Source of the DNA: Pelagibacteraceae bacterium AG-390-O04 | GTDB lineage: Bacteria; Pseudomonadota; Alphaproteobacteria; Pelagibacterales; Pelagibacteraceae | Length of the DNA stretch: 64,000 nucleotides | Direction of reading: 5' to 3' | Assembly: GCA_003278065.1 (NCBI GenBank) | Contig: QCHE01000001.1 | Span: 1-64,000 of the forward strand | Shown here: piece by piece, positions 1 to 7,890 of the stretch | How the letters are laid out: every line of letters starts with the position of its first letter | How positions within the stretch are numbered: the first letter of the stretch is position 1 | Translations under genes and position numbers: made by a program | The notes under the pieces: generated by a model | The model's input: the letters and a program-made list of their open reading frames with translations, nothing else | Database searches by the model: none | Told to the model about the DNA's origin: nothing

Positions 1-482
1 GGAAAATAGTTTTTATTTTCTTGTAAAAAATCTGAAATAACTTCTCCAGGAAATGAATTTTTTCTGTTATCAACAATTTTACCAGATATTGTTTCAATTT
101 TGTTTATCATTTCATGATCTTTTTTTTTTAGAATATCACCTAATCTGACTATAGCTTTTCCTATTTTTGGATTCGTTCCAACTAGATCTTTAACTTCTGG
201 ACCTAAAATATCTAAATCTTCAAACAATTTATCATCTAATATTTCTGATAAAGTATTTTCTAAATTGATATCTGTTTTTGATGTTAATTGTGAAAGCTCA
301 ATATTAAGTTTTTCACAAATCTTTAATAGCAAATCTCCATCAATTTTTCTTTTTCCCCCTTCTATAAGGTTCAAATAACTCGGTGAAATGTTTAATTCTT
401 CAGCAAGTTTATTTGCTTGAAGACCTAATTGTCTTCGAAAAGCCTTAATTTTTGGACCAATCTTTAAATCTAATTGACTCAT
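1..482 (-). CDS. XRE-family regulator of short-chain acyl metabolism (ScfR/RamB/PccR-like), 3' part cut off by the window edge
   Basis: The protein starts at the ATG read from 482 (MSQLDLKIGPKIKAFRRQ) and runs off the left edge after about 160 residues. Residues 9-65 form an XRE helix-turn-helix with the typical LGLQANKLAEELNISPSYL recognition region. What follows resembles the linker before an ImmA/IrrE-like domain. This architecture is that of RamB/ScfR/PccR regulators, which sense short-chain acyl-CoA status and control glyoxylate-shunt or propionyl-CoA genes. It is divergent from the isocitrate lyase gene, with repeated TTTGTAAA elements at its own 5' end, so autoregulation and control of aceA are likely (inference). 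The C-terminal domain cannot be seen. The class of DNA-binding domain is certain; the ScfR-type role is moderately so. Confidence 0.82.
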   Translation of the reverse strand, partial: MSQLDLKIGPKIKAFRRQLGLQANKLAEELNISPSYLNLIEGGKRKIDGDLLLKICEKLNIELSQLTSKTDINLENTLSEILDDKLFEDLDILGPEVKDLVGTNPKIGKAIVRLGDILKKKDHEMINKIETISGKIVDNRKNSFPGEVISDFLQENKNYF

Positions 483-490
483 ATTTTCTA

Positions 491-594
491 TTTGTAAATT
501 TTGTAAATTTATTTTTACAATTTTTTTCTTTAATTTACAAGGATTTTAAACTTTTTTATAGATTTTGTAAATTCTGTAAATTATAAAATTTACA
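491..594. promoter_or_regulatory. Repeated TTTGTAAA operator region between the regulator and the small ORF
   Basis: TTTGTAAA occurs at 491-498 and 500-507, nine bases apart. The same spacing recurs with TTTGTAAA at 564-571 and TCTGTAAA at 573-580. Inverted copies are TTTTTACAA at 512-520 and AATTTACAA at 532-540, with a further AAAATTTAC close to the ATG at 594. RamB/ScfR-family regulators are known to bind TTTGCAAA-like sequences, so these are good candidate sites for the divergent regulator. Low GC makes A/T-rich repeats cheap, but the paired nine-base phasing is unlikely to be chance. Confidence 0.6.
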
Positions 595-755
595 TGGAAA
601 ATAAATTAAAAAACAGTGAAAATGAGGCTCAAATCATAAATCATGAAGATTTAGCTAAGCATAATAGCAGAGGCATATACATGAGAGATGATCATTGTGA
701 TTGGGGTTCAAGTGGAATGAAAGATCTAGTTGAGACCCTAAACGACTCAAACTAA
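594..755 (+). CDS. Small hypothetical protein, 53 aa, between the regulator and aceA
   Basis: An ATG at 594 opens a 53-codon frame ending in TAA at 753-755 (N-terminus MENKLKNSENEAQIINHEDL). The product is hydrophilic and acidic with no membrane segment. Its centre has the distinctive run HNSRGIYMRDDHCDWGSSGM, with one Cys and clustered His/Asp residues that could bind a metal. The frame sits immediately after the last operator repeat, with no room for a Shine-Dalgarno site, so a leaderless transcript is possible. It is 62 bases upstream of aceA on the same strand and probably cotranscribed. I do not recognise the family. Composition and position suggest a real gene, but conservation was not tested. 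Confidence 0.55.
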   Translation: MENKLKNSENEAQIINHEDLAKHNSRGIYMRDDHCDWGSSGMKDLVETLNDSN

Positions 756-817
756 TTCTATTTATTTAACTTAATTCATTTCTTAACTTTAAAATTTAAT
801 AGCACAGGTTACTAATA

Positions 818-2092
818 ATGAGCGCAGAAAATATCTCATATGATTTAAAAAGATTTGCAGGAATAAAAAGAGATTATACTCCAGAAGAAGTTGAGAGATT
901 AAGAGGCTCAATCAAAATTGAGTATTCAATGTGCAAACATCAATCTATAAAATTGTGGAATTTATTAAATTCTGAACCTTATGTTAATACTTTAGGTTCC
1001 CTTTCAGGAAATCATGCTGTGCAACATGCAAAAGCAGGTTTAAAAGCTATTTACTTAAGTGGTTGGCAAGTTGCAGCTGACGCTAATAGTGCAGGTGAAA
1101 TGTATCCTGATCAATCTTTATATCCTTATGACAGTGCACCAAAACTAGTTGAATCAATGAACAATGCTTTAATAAGAGCAGATCAAATTCAACATATGGA
1201 AATAAAAGATGGTGATATGAAAAAAGAAAAAAAAGTAGATTATATGTTGCCTATTATTGCTGATGGAGAAGCGGGTTTTGGTGGGCCATTAAATGTTTTT
1301 GAACTTGCAAAAAAGTTTATAAAGGCAGGTGCTGCAGGAGTTCATTTTGAAGATCAATTAGCAAGTGAAAAAAAATGTGGTCACATGGGTGGAAAAGTTC
1401 TTGTACCAACAGGAACTATGATAAAAAATTTAAAAGCTGCAAGACTAGCTGCAGATATTGCAGATGTGCCTTTAATAATTTTAGCAAGAACTGATGCAAA
1501 TGCTGCAAAATTAATAACAAATGATCATGATGATAATGATAAACCTTTTTTAACTGGAGAAAGATCTCCTGAAGGTTTTTACTATGTAAAAGCTGGGATT
1601 GATCAAGCTATCTCAAGAGGATTAGCTTACGCACCTTATTCAGATTTAATATGGTGCGAAACTGCAACACCTAACTTAGAAGAAGCTAAGAAATTTGCCG
1701 ATGCAATTCATGAGAAGTTTCCTGGTAAGCTTTTAGCTTATAATTGTTCACCTTCATTTAATTGGAAAAAACATTTATCTGATGATGAAATTGCTTCATT
1801 TCAACAAGAAATAAGTAAAATGGGGTATAAGTTTCAATTCATAACACTTGCCGGATTTCATACTCAAAATATTGCAATTTTTGAATTAGCGGAAAAATAT
1901 AAAAAAGAAGGTATGTCTGCTTACTCAAAAATTCAACAACAAGAATTTGCTAGAGAAAAAGATGGCTACACTAGTGTTAAACATCAAAGAGAAGTTGGTA
2001 CTTCTTATTTTGATGCTGTTTCCAATACGATAAGTAGTGGTAAAAGCTCAACAACAGCAATGGATGGCTCAACAGAGTCTGAACAGTTCTAA
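818..2092 (+). CDS. aceA: Isocitrate lyase
   Basis: Cleaves isocitrate to glyoxylate and succinate, the first step of the glyoxylate shunt, in the cytoplasm. The 424-aa length fits the bacterial enzyme. The catalytic signature KKCGHMGGK is at residues 185-193 with the nucleophilic Cys187. The metal- and substrate-binding stretches [10 protein letters not shown] (81-90), [10 protein letters not shown] (147-156) and VHFEDQ (175-180) are intact. Malate synthase is not in the window. Upstream lie a small ORF and the repeated sites of a ScfR/RamB-type regulator, a known controller of this gene in other bacteria, so acetate- or acyl-CoA-responsive expression is likely. Identification is secure. Confidence 0.97.
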   Translation: MSAENISYDLKRFAGIKRDYTPEEVERLRGSIKIEYSMCKHQSIKLWNLLNSEPYVNTLGSLSGNHAVQHAKAGLKAIYLSGWQVAADANSAGEMYPDQSLYPYDSAPKLVESMNNALIRADQIQHMEIKDGDMKKEKKVDYMLPIIADGEAGFGGPLNVFELAKKFIKAGAAGVHFEDQLASEKKCGHMGGKVLVPTGTMIKNLKAARLAADIADVPLIILARTDANAAKLITNDHDDNDKPFLTGERSPEGFYYVKAGIDQAISRGLAYAPYSDLIWCETATPNLEEAKKFADAIHEKFPGKLLAYNCSPSFNWKKHLSDDEIASFQQEISKMGYKFQFITLAGFHTQNIAIFELAEKYKKEGMSAYSKIQQQEFAREKDGYTSVKHQREVGTSYFDAVSNTISSGKSSTTAMDGSTESEQF

Positions 2093-2123
2093 TAAAACAA
2101 TTCCTCTTGTGTATTAGTAGTTT

Positions 2124-2147
2124 AACTGGCCCAGAAATGGGTCAGTT
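2124..2147. terminator. Hairpin between convergent aceA and the ABC permease gene
   Basis: AACTGGCCC (2124-2132) pairs with GGGTCAGTT (2139-2147), a nine-pair stem including one G-U, around the loop AGAAAT. It lies in the 79-base gap between two converging genes. The tail on the plus strand is only moderately U-rich (ACTTTAG), so it may act as a weak or shared transcript end. Confidence 0.55.
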
Positions 2148-2171
2148 ACTTTAGAAAAAAATTGCTTCTTC

Positions 2172-2939
2172 CTAAGATTTAATATTATAACCTTTTTTTA
2201 ATAATATTGAGACAGCGATCACACATATGACCAAAAATGACACCATTGAACCTACGCTTATCCAAATATTAAAATCTGATATTCCATAAAATGAAAATCT
2301 TAAGCCGTCAATTAGATAAACTACTGGATTAAAATAAGAAACCGTTTGCCAGAATGGTGGCAACATATCTAAACTATATAAACTCCCTCCTAAAAAAACC
2401 ATTGGTGTAATAACTAATGATGGAATTATAGACATTTGCTCGAAGTTTTTACTAACAACGCCAATTAAAAAACCAAATAATGCAAAAGTAAAAGAAACCA
2501 AAACTAACAAAAATATCATTAACATTGGATATAAAACAGTCACTTCAGCAAAAAATGAAGCGGTAATATAGATCACGGCACCGACAATTAAAGTTTTGGT
2601 AGCTCCTGCCCCAACAAAAGCTAAAACTGTTTCAAGAGTTGAAATAGGTGCTGCTAAAATCTCATTAATAGTTCCATTAAATTTTGGAAAAAATATCCCA
2701 AATGAGGTGTTACTTATTGACTGAGTAAGCAATGTTAACATTAATAAACCTGGAACAATATATGAACCATAACTTACACCATCAATTTTTTGAATGTAAT
2801 TACCAATCACTGAGCCAAAAACAACAAAATATAATGATGTAGATATTACTGGTGAGAGAAGAGACTGACCTACTGTTCTGTAGAATCTATTCATCTCATG
2901 AAAATATATAGCTTTAAAACCGTAATAATTAAATTTCAT
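2172..2939 (-). CDS. ABC-2 type transporter permease
   Basis: Membrane half of an ABC exporter, 255 aa, with about six predicted helices. It includes the C-terminal ABC-2 signature around [20 protein letters not shown], followed by [19 protein letters not shown]. It resembles YadH/NodJ-type permeases. The ATPase gene lies directly upstream and overlaps it by 11 bases, so the two are translationally coupled and form one transporter. The substrate is unknown; relatives export polysaccharides, lipids or drugs. The ATG start at 2939 is inside the end of the ATPase gene. Confidence 0.88.
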   Translation of the reverse strand: MKFNYYGFKAIYFHEMNRFYRTVGQSLLSPVISTSLYFVVFGSVIGNYIQKIDGVSYGSYIVPGLLMLTLLTQSISNTSFGIFFPKFNGTINEILAAPISTLETVLAFVGAGATKTLIVGAVIYITASFFAEVTVLYPMLMIFLLVLVSFTFALFGFLIGVVSKNFEQMSIIPSLVITPMVFLGGSLYSLDMLPPFWQTVSYFNPVVYLIDGLRFSFYGISDFNIWISVGSMVSFLVICVIAVSILLKKGYNIKS

Positions 2940-3864
2940 TATTCTCCTTAACTAAATTAACAAATATTTTCTCCAGATTACTTTGTTCTGTTTTTAAATC
3001 TCTTAATTTTAATCCAGTATCTTTTAAATCTTGCAACAAATTAGTAATACCAGTTTTTTCGGTTCCAACATTATAAGTATAAATTAAAGACATATGTTCA
3101 TCATCTATTTCAAGATTATATTTGGCTAAATCTTTAGGAATTTCTGTAATTTTTTCCTGTAATTCAATATTTAATTTTTTATGACCCATTTTCTTGATTA
3201 GTTCTTTTTTATCTTCGACAACTATTATTTCACCTTGGTTAATAACAGCAACACGGTCAGCAATAGCTTCTGCTTCCTCAATATAATGAGTGGTTAAAAT
3301 AATAGTCACTCCTGTTTTTCTAAGATCATCAACAACCATCCACATGTCTCTCCTAAGCTCAACGTCTACTCCAGCTGTTGGTTCATCTAAAAATAATATT
3401 TTTGGCTCATGAGATAAAGCTTTTGCAATTAAAACTCTTCTTTTCATTCCTCCGGATAACTGTCTTAATCGTTGATCTTTTTTGTCCCATAAACTTAAAT
3501 CTTTTAAAATTTTTTCTATGTGTTCTGGTTTTGGAGATTTTCCATACAAACCTCTTGAATATGATACAGTGTCAAAAACTGTTTCAAAAGATTCTAAATT
3601 TAGCTCTTGAGGAACCATCCCTATTCTTGATCTAGTTTCACGGTAATTTTTTATTATATCAAAACCATCTACAGTAACAGTGCCAGATGAAGGAGTAACA
3701 ATACCACAAATTATACTAATTAAAGTTGTCTTTCCTGCACCATTTGGTCCGAGCATAGCAAGAATTTCACCTTGTTTAACATTAAGATTAATTTTTTTGA
3801 GTGCATCAAAACCATTATCATAAACTTTTGAAAGATCATTAATAATTATCTGATTATCTGTCAT
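2929..3864 (-). CDS. ABC transporter ATP-binding protein (YadG-like)
   Basis: Drives the adjacent ABC-2 permease. All nucleotide-binding motifs are present: Walker [10 protein letters not shown] at 39-47, signature LSGGMKRR at 136-143, Walker B ILFLDEP at 156-162 and the H-loop His in [12 protein letters not shown]. The 311-aa length includes about 80 residues after the ATPase core, typical of the ABC-2/CcmA-like exporter group. It lies 47 bases downstream of thiV on the same strand; readthrough is possible, but nothing else ties it to thiamine. Transported substrate unknown. Confidence 0.92.
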   Translation of the reverse strand: MTDNQIIINDLSKVYDNGFDALKKINLNVKQGEILAMLGPNGAGKTTLISIICGIVTPSSGTVTVDGFDIIKNYRETRSRIGMVPQELNLESFETVFDTVSYSRGLYGKSPKPEHIEKILKDLSLWDKKDQRLRQLSGGMKRRVLIAKALSHEPKILFLDEPTAGVDVELRRDMWMVVDDLRKTGVTIILTTHYIEEAEAIADRVAVINQGEIIVVEDKKELIKKMGHKKLNIELQEKITEIPKDLAKYNLEIDDEHMSLIYTYNVGTEKTGITNLLQDLKDTGLKLRDLKTEQSNLEKIFVNLVKENNEI

Positions 3865-3911
3865 TGAAACAGATATATAGCTATTAATTCATTTAATACA
3901 ATCGAGTAATA

Positions 3912-5354
3912 TTAAAACTTTTTGGCTTTAAAAACTAATAGTGGTAAAAAAGTTGCAATTACAAAAGATAAAAACAATAATGATTGCGACACGAAAGCTC
4001 CAAACAGTTCTTTAGGTATTAAGACTCCAACGAGTAAACTTTTGGAAAAATCTGGAGAAGGAAACATTAAAAAACCACCAATTAATCCAACTATAATTGA
4101 TGCATATGCAGTTTTTTCATTTAAGTTTTTATTATAAAAGCTGTAAAAAACCGTTAATACAAAAGCACAACAAAATAAATCTGCTAATAAAAATAAATAT
4201 AAAATATCAAATCCTTTTGACGCAACAATAAAAGCAATTAAAGATAAAAATATAATCACATATTTTGAAAATTTTAAATAATCTGTTTTATTGTTGAAAT
4301 TAAATGTGGCTTTACCATCTACTACAATTAAACTTGATATTGCATTTATTAAAGTATCTACAGTTGAAATGGTGAGAGCTAAGCCAAGTATTATTACTAC
4401 CAATGCTAATAAACTAGTTTGCTCTTTAAGTAATAATGAAAAAAAACCAAGATCTGGTCTTATTGTTGAGTCTATTGAGAAAGCAACCATACCTGTAAAT
4501 CCCATATAAAAAACAATCGGTATAATTATAAAAAAGGAAATTATTAAACTTTTCTTTAATGTTTCAAAATTTTTTGCTGCATATACACGTTGCCAATTTC
4601 CTTGATGGAATAAGTTAGTTGCAGCAACTGCAATAAAAAATGTTAAACCAGCTGTATAACTTGGTAGATAAGAGCTGCTTAAAAGATGAGGATTCTTTTC
4701 TTTAATAAAATCAAAGGAAAATTGAGAACTGGTAAAAGAATTTATGTAAATAATAGAAATTAATAATAGAATTCCAATCACAATCATTTGAATATTGTCA
4801 GTAAATATTGAAGCTTTTAAGCCACCATATAAAGTATATGCTAATGTAGAGATTAATACGATTAAAGCTGTAATCCATAATTCTGTACCTGATATATAAT
4901 TAATTAGAACTGCTACTGCAGTTACCTCTGCACACAAGAAAATGAACATATAAAAGATAGTCATCAAAAGAATAAGTTTAAACAAACTTTTTCCAAATTT
5001 TTTTCTCATAAATTCAACTAGAGAAGACCCTTTAGGAAATTCTTTTCTTATTTTTTTTCCTAGAAATATTAAAAAGAACATTGGAAATGCTGTTCCTAGT
5101 GAATATCCAATAATTGAACCGACTCCACCCCATGTTGCAGCAGAAGCGGGTCCAAATAAAATCCATGCACCTAATGCTGAAGCAGTTAAACTTGTAGTTA
5201 AAGAGAATAGACCAATGTTTCTATTAGCTGTTAAATAATTATTTAATCCTTTATATTTTTTTGAATGATATAGGCCTAAAATTGCAAATATAAAACTTAT
5301 AACAATTATTAATGTTAATGAAGTAGATTGATTTATAAAATATGTTTTATCCAT
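3912..5354 (-). CDS. thiV: ThiV-like sodium:solute symporter, probably for the thiamine pyrimidine precursor HMP
   Basis: A 480-aa member of the SSS (sodium/solute symporter) family with about 13 hydrophobic helices and the early SSS core ASALGAWILFGPASAATWGG. A TPP riboswitch sits directly in front of its start codon, so thiamine pyrophosphate represses it. In SAR11 an SSS transporter under a TPP riboswitch, named ThiV, has been proposed to import HMP, because these cells lack ThiC and need the pyrimidine precursor. Family and regulation are read from sequence; the substrate follows from that knowledge. Other SSS substrates cannot be excluded by sequence alone. Confidence 0.85.
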   Translation of the reverse strand: MDKTYFINQSTSLTLIIVISFIFAILGLYHSKKYKGLNNYLTANRNIGLFSLTTSLTASALGAWILFGPASAATWGGVGSIIGYSLGTAFPMFFLIFLGKKIRKEFPKGSSLVEFMRKKFGKSLFKLILLMTIFYMFIFLCAEVTAVAVLINYISGTELWITALIVLISTLAYTLYGGLKASIFTDNIQMIVIGILLLISIIYINSFTSSQFSFDFIKEKNPHLLSSSYLPSYTAGLTFFIAVAATNLFHQGNWQRVYAAKNFETLKKSLIISFFIIIPIVFYMGFTGMVAFSIDSTIRPDLGFFSLLLKEQTSLLALVVIILGLALTISTVDTLINAISSLIVVDGKATFNFNNKTDYLKFSKYVIIFLSLIAFIVASKGFDILYLFLLADLFCCAFVLTVFYSFYNKNLNEKTAYASIIVGLIGGFLMFPSPDFSKSLLVGVLIPKELFGAFVSQSLLFLSFVIATFLPLLVFKAKKF

Positions 5355-5357
5355 TAT

Positions 5358-5425
5358 TCTCCCTTTCTGAATTACCGGACAGGTTCATAGGGTTTAATCT
5401 CAGTCTGTAAAGACACCCCTTCTAA
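5358..5425 (-). promoter_or_regulatory. TPP riboswitch (THI element) upstream of thiV
   Basis: Read on the minus strand, the THI-box core is clear: GGGGTG (about 5420-5415), CTGAGATT (about 5404-5397), then ACCC, GAACCTG and CCGG towards the gene. GGGT and ACCC form P2, and GAACCTG with the following bases forms the pyrophosphate-sensing half. The 3' end runs into AAAGGGAG, which is also the Shine-Dalgarno site six bases before the thiV ATG. TPP binding probably hides the ribosome binding site, giving translational control (inference). Confidence 0.93.
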
Positions 5426-5437
5426 ATTAATTTATTT

Positions 5438-5725
5438 TTAACCTTTATTATCTAATATTTCAATCATACATTTAGTAGCGTATTCACGCCACTCTGAAGA
5501 ATTTTTTCCTTTAAGACTATTAAGATGATCTCGATTATTTTTAATATCTACTATAAATTTAATTTTATCTTTATCATCTAAATTTTCTTCCATTTTTTTA
5601 AGATTTTTTTCCATTGCTGATATCCAGCTATTTCCTAGTTCGACACACTTTTGATCGTCTTTTTCATCACAAATTTGTTTAAAAAAATTAAAAATAACAT
5701 CATCAGTTTTAATTTTATTATTCAT
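5438..5725 (-). CDS. Hypothetical protein, 95 aa
   Basis: A hydrophilic, charged protein with no signal peptide or membrane segment, probably helical throughout. It has three Cys residues: CDEKDD near residue 19, CVELG near 27 and CMIEILDNKG near the C-terminus. WISAMEKNLKKMEENLDDKDK looks like a helical charged segment. Its ATG overlaps the stop of the upstream azoreductase gene (shared base 5725), so the two are translationally coupled. I do not recognise the family; coupling suggests a role next to the flavoenzyme. It is not part of the TPP-controlled unit, which starts downstream. Confidence 0.7.
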   Translation of the reverse strand: MNNKIKTDDVIFNFFKQICDEKDDQKCVELGNSWISAMEKNLKKMEENLDDKDKIKFIVDIKNNRDHLNSLKGKNSSEWREYATKCMIEILDNKG

Positions 5726-6309
5726 TACAAAATTAAATCTTTTATCTGCTTTTCTGCATCTTTTATTGATTTTTCATAATCAATAGACATTTGATCTGCT
5801 GAAATCGTTTTGATATCTTTAATACCAAAAAAATTTAGTACATGTTTAAGCCACGGTGTTAAATAATCGTCTTTACCACCGATTTTAGTTCCACCAGAAG
5901 TAATTACTAAATATACTTTTTTATTTTCTAAAAGTCCTATTTGTTTTCCATCAGGAGAATATTTAAAAGTTGATTTTACTCTAGCAGCAAGGTCAGACCA
6001 AGCTTTTAAAGTTGCTGGTGGACCAAAATTATATATTGGTGTTGAAATTATTATCTTATCACTATCTTTTAATTCCTTCACTAATTTATCAGATAATTCA
6101 AACATTTTCTTATGCTGATCAGTCCTTTCATTTTCAGGTATAGACATTCCAGATTCAGTAAGACCTGCTACAAAAAGCATTTCATCATCTAAATCTCTAT
6201 AGATTACCTCATCTCCAGGTTTTTTAATTTTTTCTAAAACCTTTTTAGCTAATGCTCTAGAAGTTGATCCTTCTTTTCTAGCACTTGAATCTATTTGATA
6301 AATTTTCAT
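5725..6309 (-). CDS. azoR: FMN-dependent NADH:quinone oxidoreductase / azoreductase (AzoR family)
   Basis: A 194-aa flavodoxin-fold protein. The N-terminal phosphate loop SSARKEGSTSRALA (residues 8-21) is typical of the AcpD/AzoR family. The STPIYNFGPPATLKAW segment (about 89-104) binds FMN and lines the active site, and VITSGGTKIGG follows near 136. The family reduces quinones in two-electron steps and azo dyes in vitro, using NADH. In the cell it probably limits quinone redox stress. It is followed by a coupled 95-aa gene and preceded by ccdA seven bases away. Assignment to the family is firm; the natural substrate is not known. Confidence 0.9.
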   Translation of the reverse strand: MKIYQIDSSARKEGSTSRALAKKVLEKIKKPGDEVIYRDLDDEMLFVAGLTESGMSIPENERTDQHKKMFELSDKLVKELKDSDKIIISTPIYNFGPPATLKAWSDLAARVKSTFKYSPDGKQIGLLENKKVYLVITSGGTKIGGKDDYLTPWLKHVLNFFGIKDIKTISADQMSIDYEKSIKDAEKQIKDLIL

Positions 6310-6316
6310 AAATTAA

Positions 6317-7024
6317 TTATCCAAAATTTTGTAAAAAAGGAAATATATCTAACAAGTAATAACCTAAAGCTTGAAGTTGGTTTGTTATTATCAATATTCC
6401 AGTAATTAATAAGATTATACCACCAATTTTTGATACTTTATTTATGTTCTTTTTAAAATTTTTTGAAAATATTAAGAATTTCTGCATTAGATAACCTGAC
6501 AAAATAAATGGTATTGCTAAACCTATTGAATAAAAACATAAAAGCAAAATACCTCTTCCTAAGCTTTCCTCTGTTGAAGCAAGAACTAAAATTGATCCAA
6601 GAATAGGACCAATACAAGGTGTCCATCCAAATGCAAATGCCATACCAATCAATATTGGGCTAAAAAAATTCTTACTAACATTAGTTTGAATTCTTTTTTC
6701 GAAATTCAAAAATTTGATATTAATTAAACCAATTATATGAAGGGACAGAATGATAATTATTAATCCAGCCAATATTCTTAATTCATAGGAATTTTGTAAA
6801 AGAACCTGTCCTAAAAAAGTTGATGCAGCTCCAAAAATTATAAAAACTGTAGAAAATCCGACAGTAAATAATATTATAGGAATCAAATTTATATTTTTTT
6901 TTTCTACCAATTCGCTCACTGAACTACCTGAAATATAAGAAATATAACCAGGTATAAGCGGTAAGACACAAGGAGATAAAAAACTTATCAACCCCGCACC
7001 CAAAGCAATAGTTAGTTCAATCAT
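6317..7024 (-). CDS. ccdA: CcdA-type transmembrane thiol-disulfide transporter
   Basis: Moves reducing equivalents across the inner membrane to periplasmic thioredoxin-like proteins for cytochrome c maturation. The 235 residues hold six hydrophobic helices. The two family signatures are present with their redox cysteines: SPCVLPLIPGYI with Cys19, and GWTPCIGPILG with a Cys near 138. It lacks the periplasmic domains of full-length DsbD, as expected for CcdA. It lies among unrelated metabolic genes on the minus strand, between a hydrolase and a flavoenzyme. Periplasmic c-type cytochromes such as the SorB-like protein at 10470 would need it. Confidence 0.92.
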   Translation of the reverse strand: MIELTIALGAGLISFLSPCVLPLIPGYISYISGSSVSELVEKKNINLIPIILFTVGFSTVFIIFGAASTFLGQVLLQNSYELRILAGLIIIILSLHIIGLINIKFLNFEKRIQTNVSKNFFSPILIGMAFAFGWTPCIGPILGSILVLASTEESLGRGILLLCFYSIGLAIPFILSGYLMQKFLIFSKNFKKNINKVSKIGGIILLITGILIITNQLQALGYYLLDIFPFLQNFG

Positions 7025-7038
7025 TAAATTTGTAATAA

Positions 7039-7887
7039 TTAATCTTTATAGGAAATAACTTGATGTTTTTGTTGACCTAATTTATCAATACCTAAAATTA
7101 CCTCTTCTCCACCTTTTAAAAAAATTGGAGGTTTCATATTTTCTCCAACTCCAGGAGGTGTGCCTGTACAACAAATATCACCTGGATGTAAACTCATACA
7201 TGAACTCATATAAGAAACTAAAGTCTTTACGTTAAATATCATTTTTTCAGTATTGCCAGTTTGCATTCTTTTTCCATTTACATCTAAAAACATATTTAAC
7301 TTTTGAAAATCCGTTAGCTCATCTTTTGTTACAATGTAAGGGCCTATTGGACCAAAAGTATCGAAACCTTTACCTTTATCCCAAGTTAATCCTTTATTTT
7401 TTTGATAATTTCTTTCACTTACATCATTTACTAAAAAGAATCCCAAAACATGATCTAAAGCTTGATCCACGCTAATGTTTACAGCTTTCTTGCCAATTAC
7501 AAATCCTAATTCAACTTCCCAATCAGTATGCATAGATCCTTTCGGAACAATAATTGGATCATTAGGTCCAGTAATGCAACTTGTAAATTTTGAAAAAATA
7601 ATTGGTTCTTTTGGAATAGGAAGGTTTTGTTCTTCTGCATGATCTTTAAAATTCAAGCCAATTCCTATAAATTTAGATGGTTTAGATACACATGCACCAA
7701 TTCTAAGATTTGATTCTAACACTGGAAGTTTTGACGTATCGATAGCTTTAATTTTCTCTAATGTTTCAAAATTCAATGTATCAGGATTTAAATCTTTTAT
7801 TATTGATGATAAATCTCGGTATTTATTTTCATTGTCTATTAAAGCAGGTTTCTCAGATCCTACTTCTCCTATTCTTAATAATTTCAT
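7039..7887 (-). CDS. Fumarylacetoacetate hydrolase family protein
   Basis: A 282-aa protein with an N-terminal cap domain and the FAH catalytic fold from about residue 70 (KFIGIGLNFKDHAEE). The metal ligands are visible as Glu124 and Glu126 in DWEVELGFVIGK, with a downstream Asp in FFLVNDVSERNYQ. The C-terminal TGTPPGVGENMKPP completes the active site. Such enzymes hydrolyse or decarboxylate 2-oxo acids: acylpyruvates, ureidoglycolate or 2,4-diketo-3-deoxy sugar acids. Three bases separate it from the upstream aldehyde dehydrogenase gene, so the pair likely acts in one degradative route. Exact substrate undetermined. Confidence 0.88.
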   Translation of the reverse strand: MKLLRIGEVGSEKPALIDNENKYRDLSSIIKDLNPDTLNFETLEKIKAIDTSKLPVLESNLRIGACVSKPSKFIGIGLNFKDHAEEQNLPIPKEPIIFSKFTSCITGPNDPIIVPKGSMHTDWEVELGFVIGKKAVNISVDQALDHVLGFFLVNDVSERNYQKNKGLTWDKGKGFDTFGPIGPYIVTKDELTDFQKLNMFLDVNGKRMQTGNTEKMIFNVKTLVSYMSSCMSLHPGDICCTGTPPGVGENMKPPIFLKGGEEVILGIDKLGQQKHQVISYKD

Positions 7888-7890
7888 TTA

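Noticed and set aside
3378-3635. Open frame antisense to the ABC ATPase gene, plus similar antisense frames over thiV, suf, rne and others
   Set aside because: They lie entirely opposite well-supported genes, have no family features and follow from the AT-rich codon pattern of the real gene.
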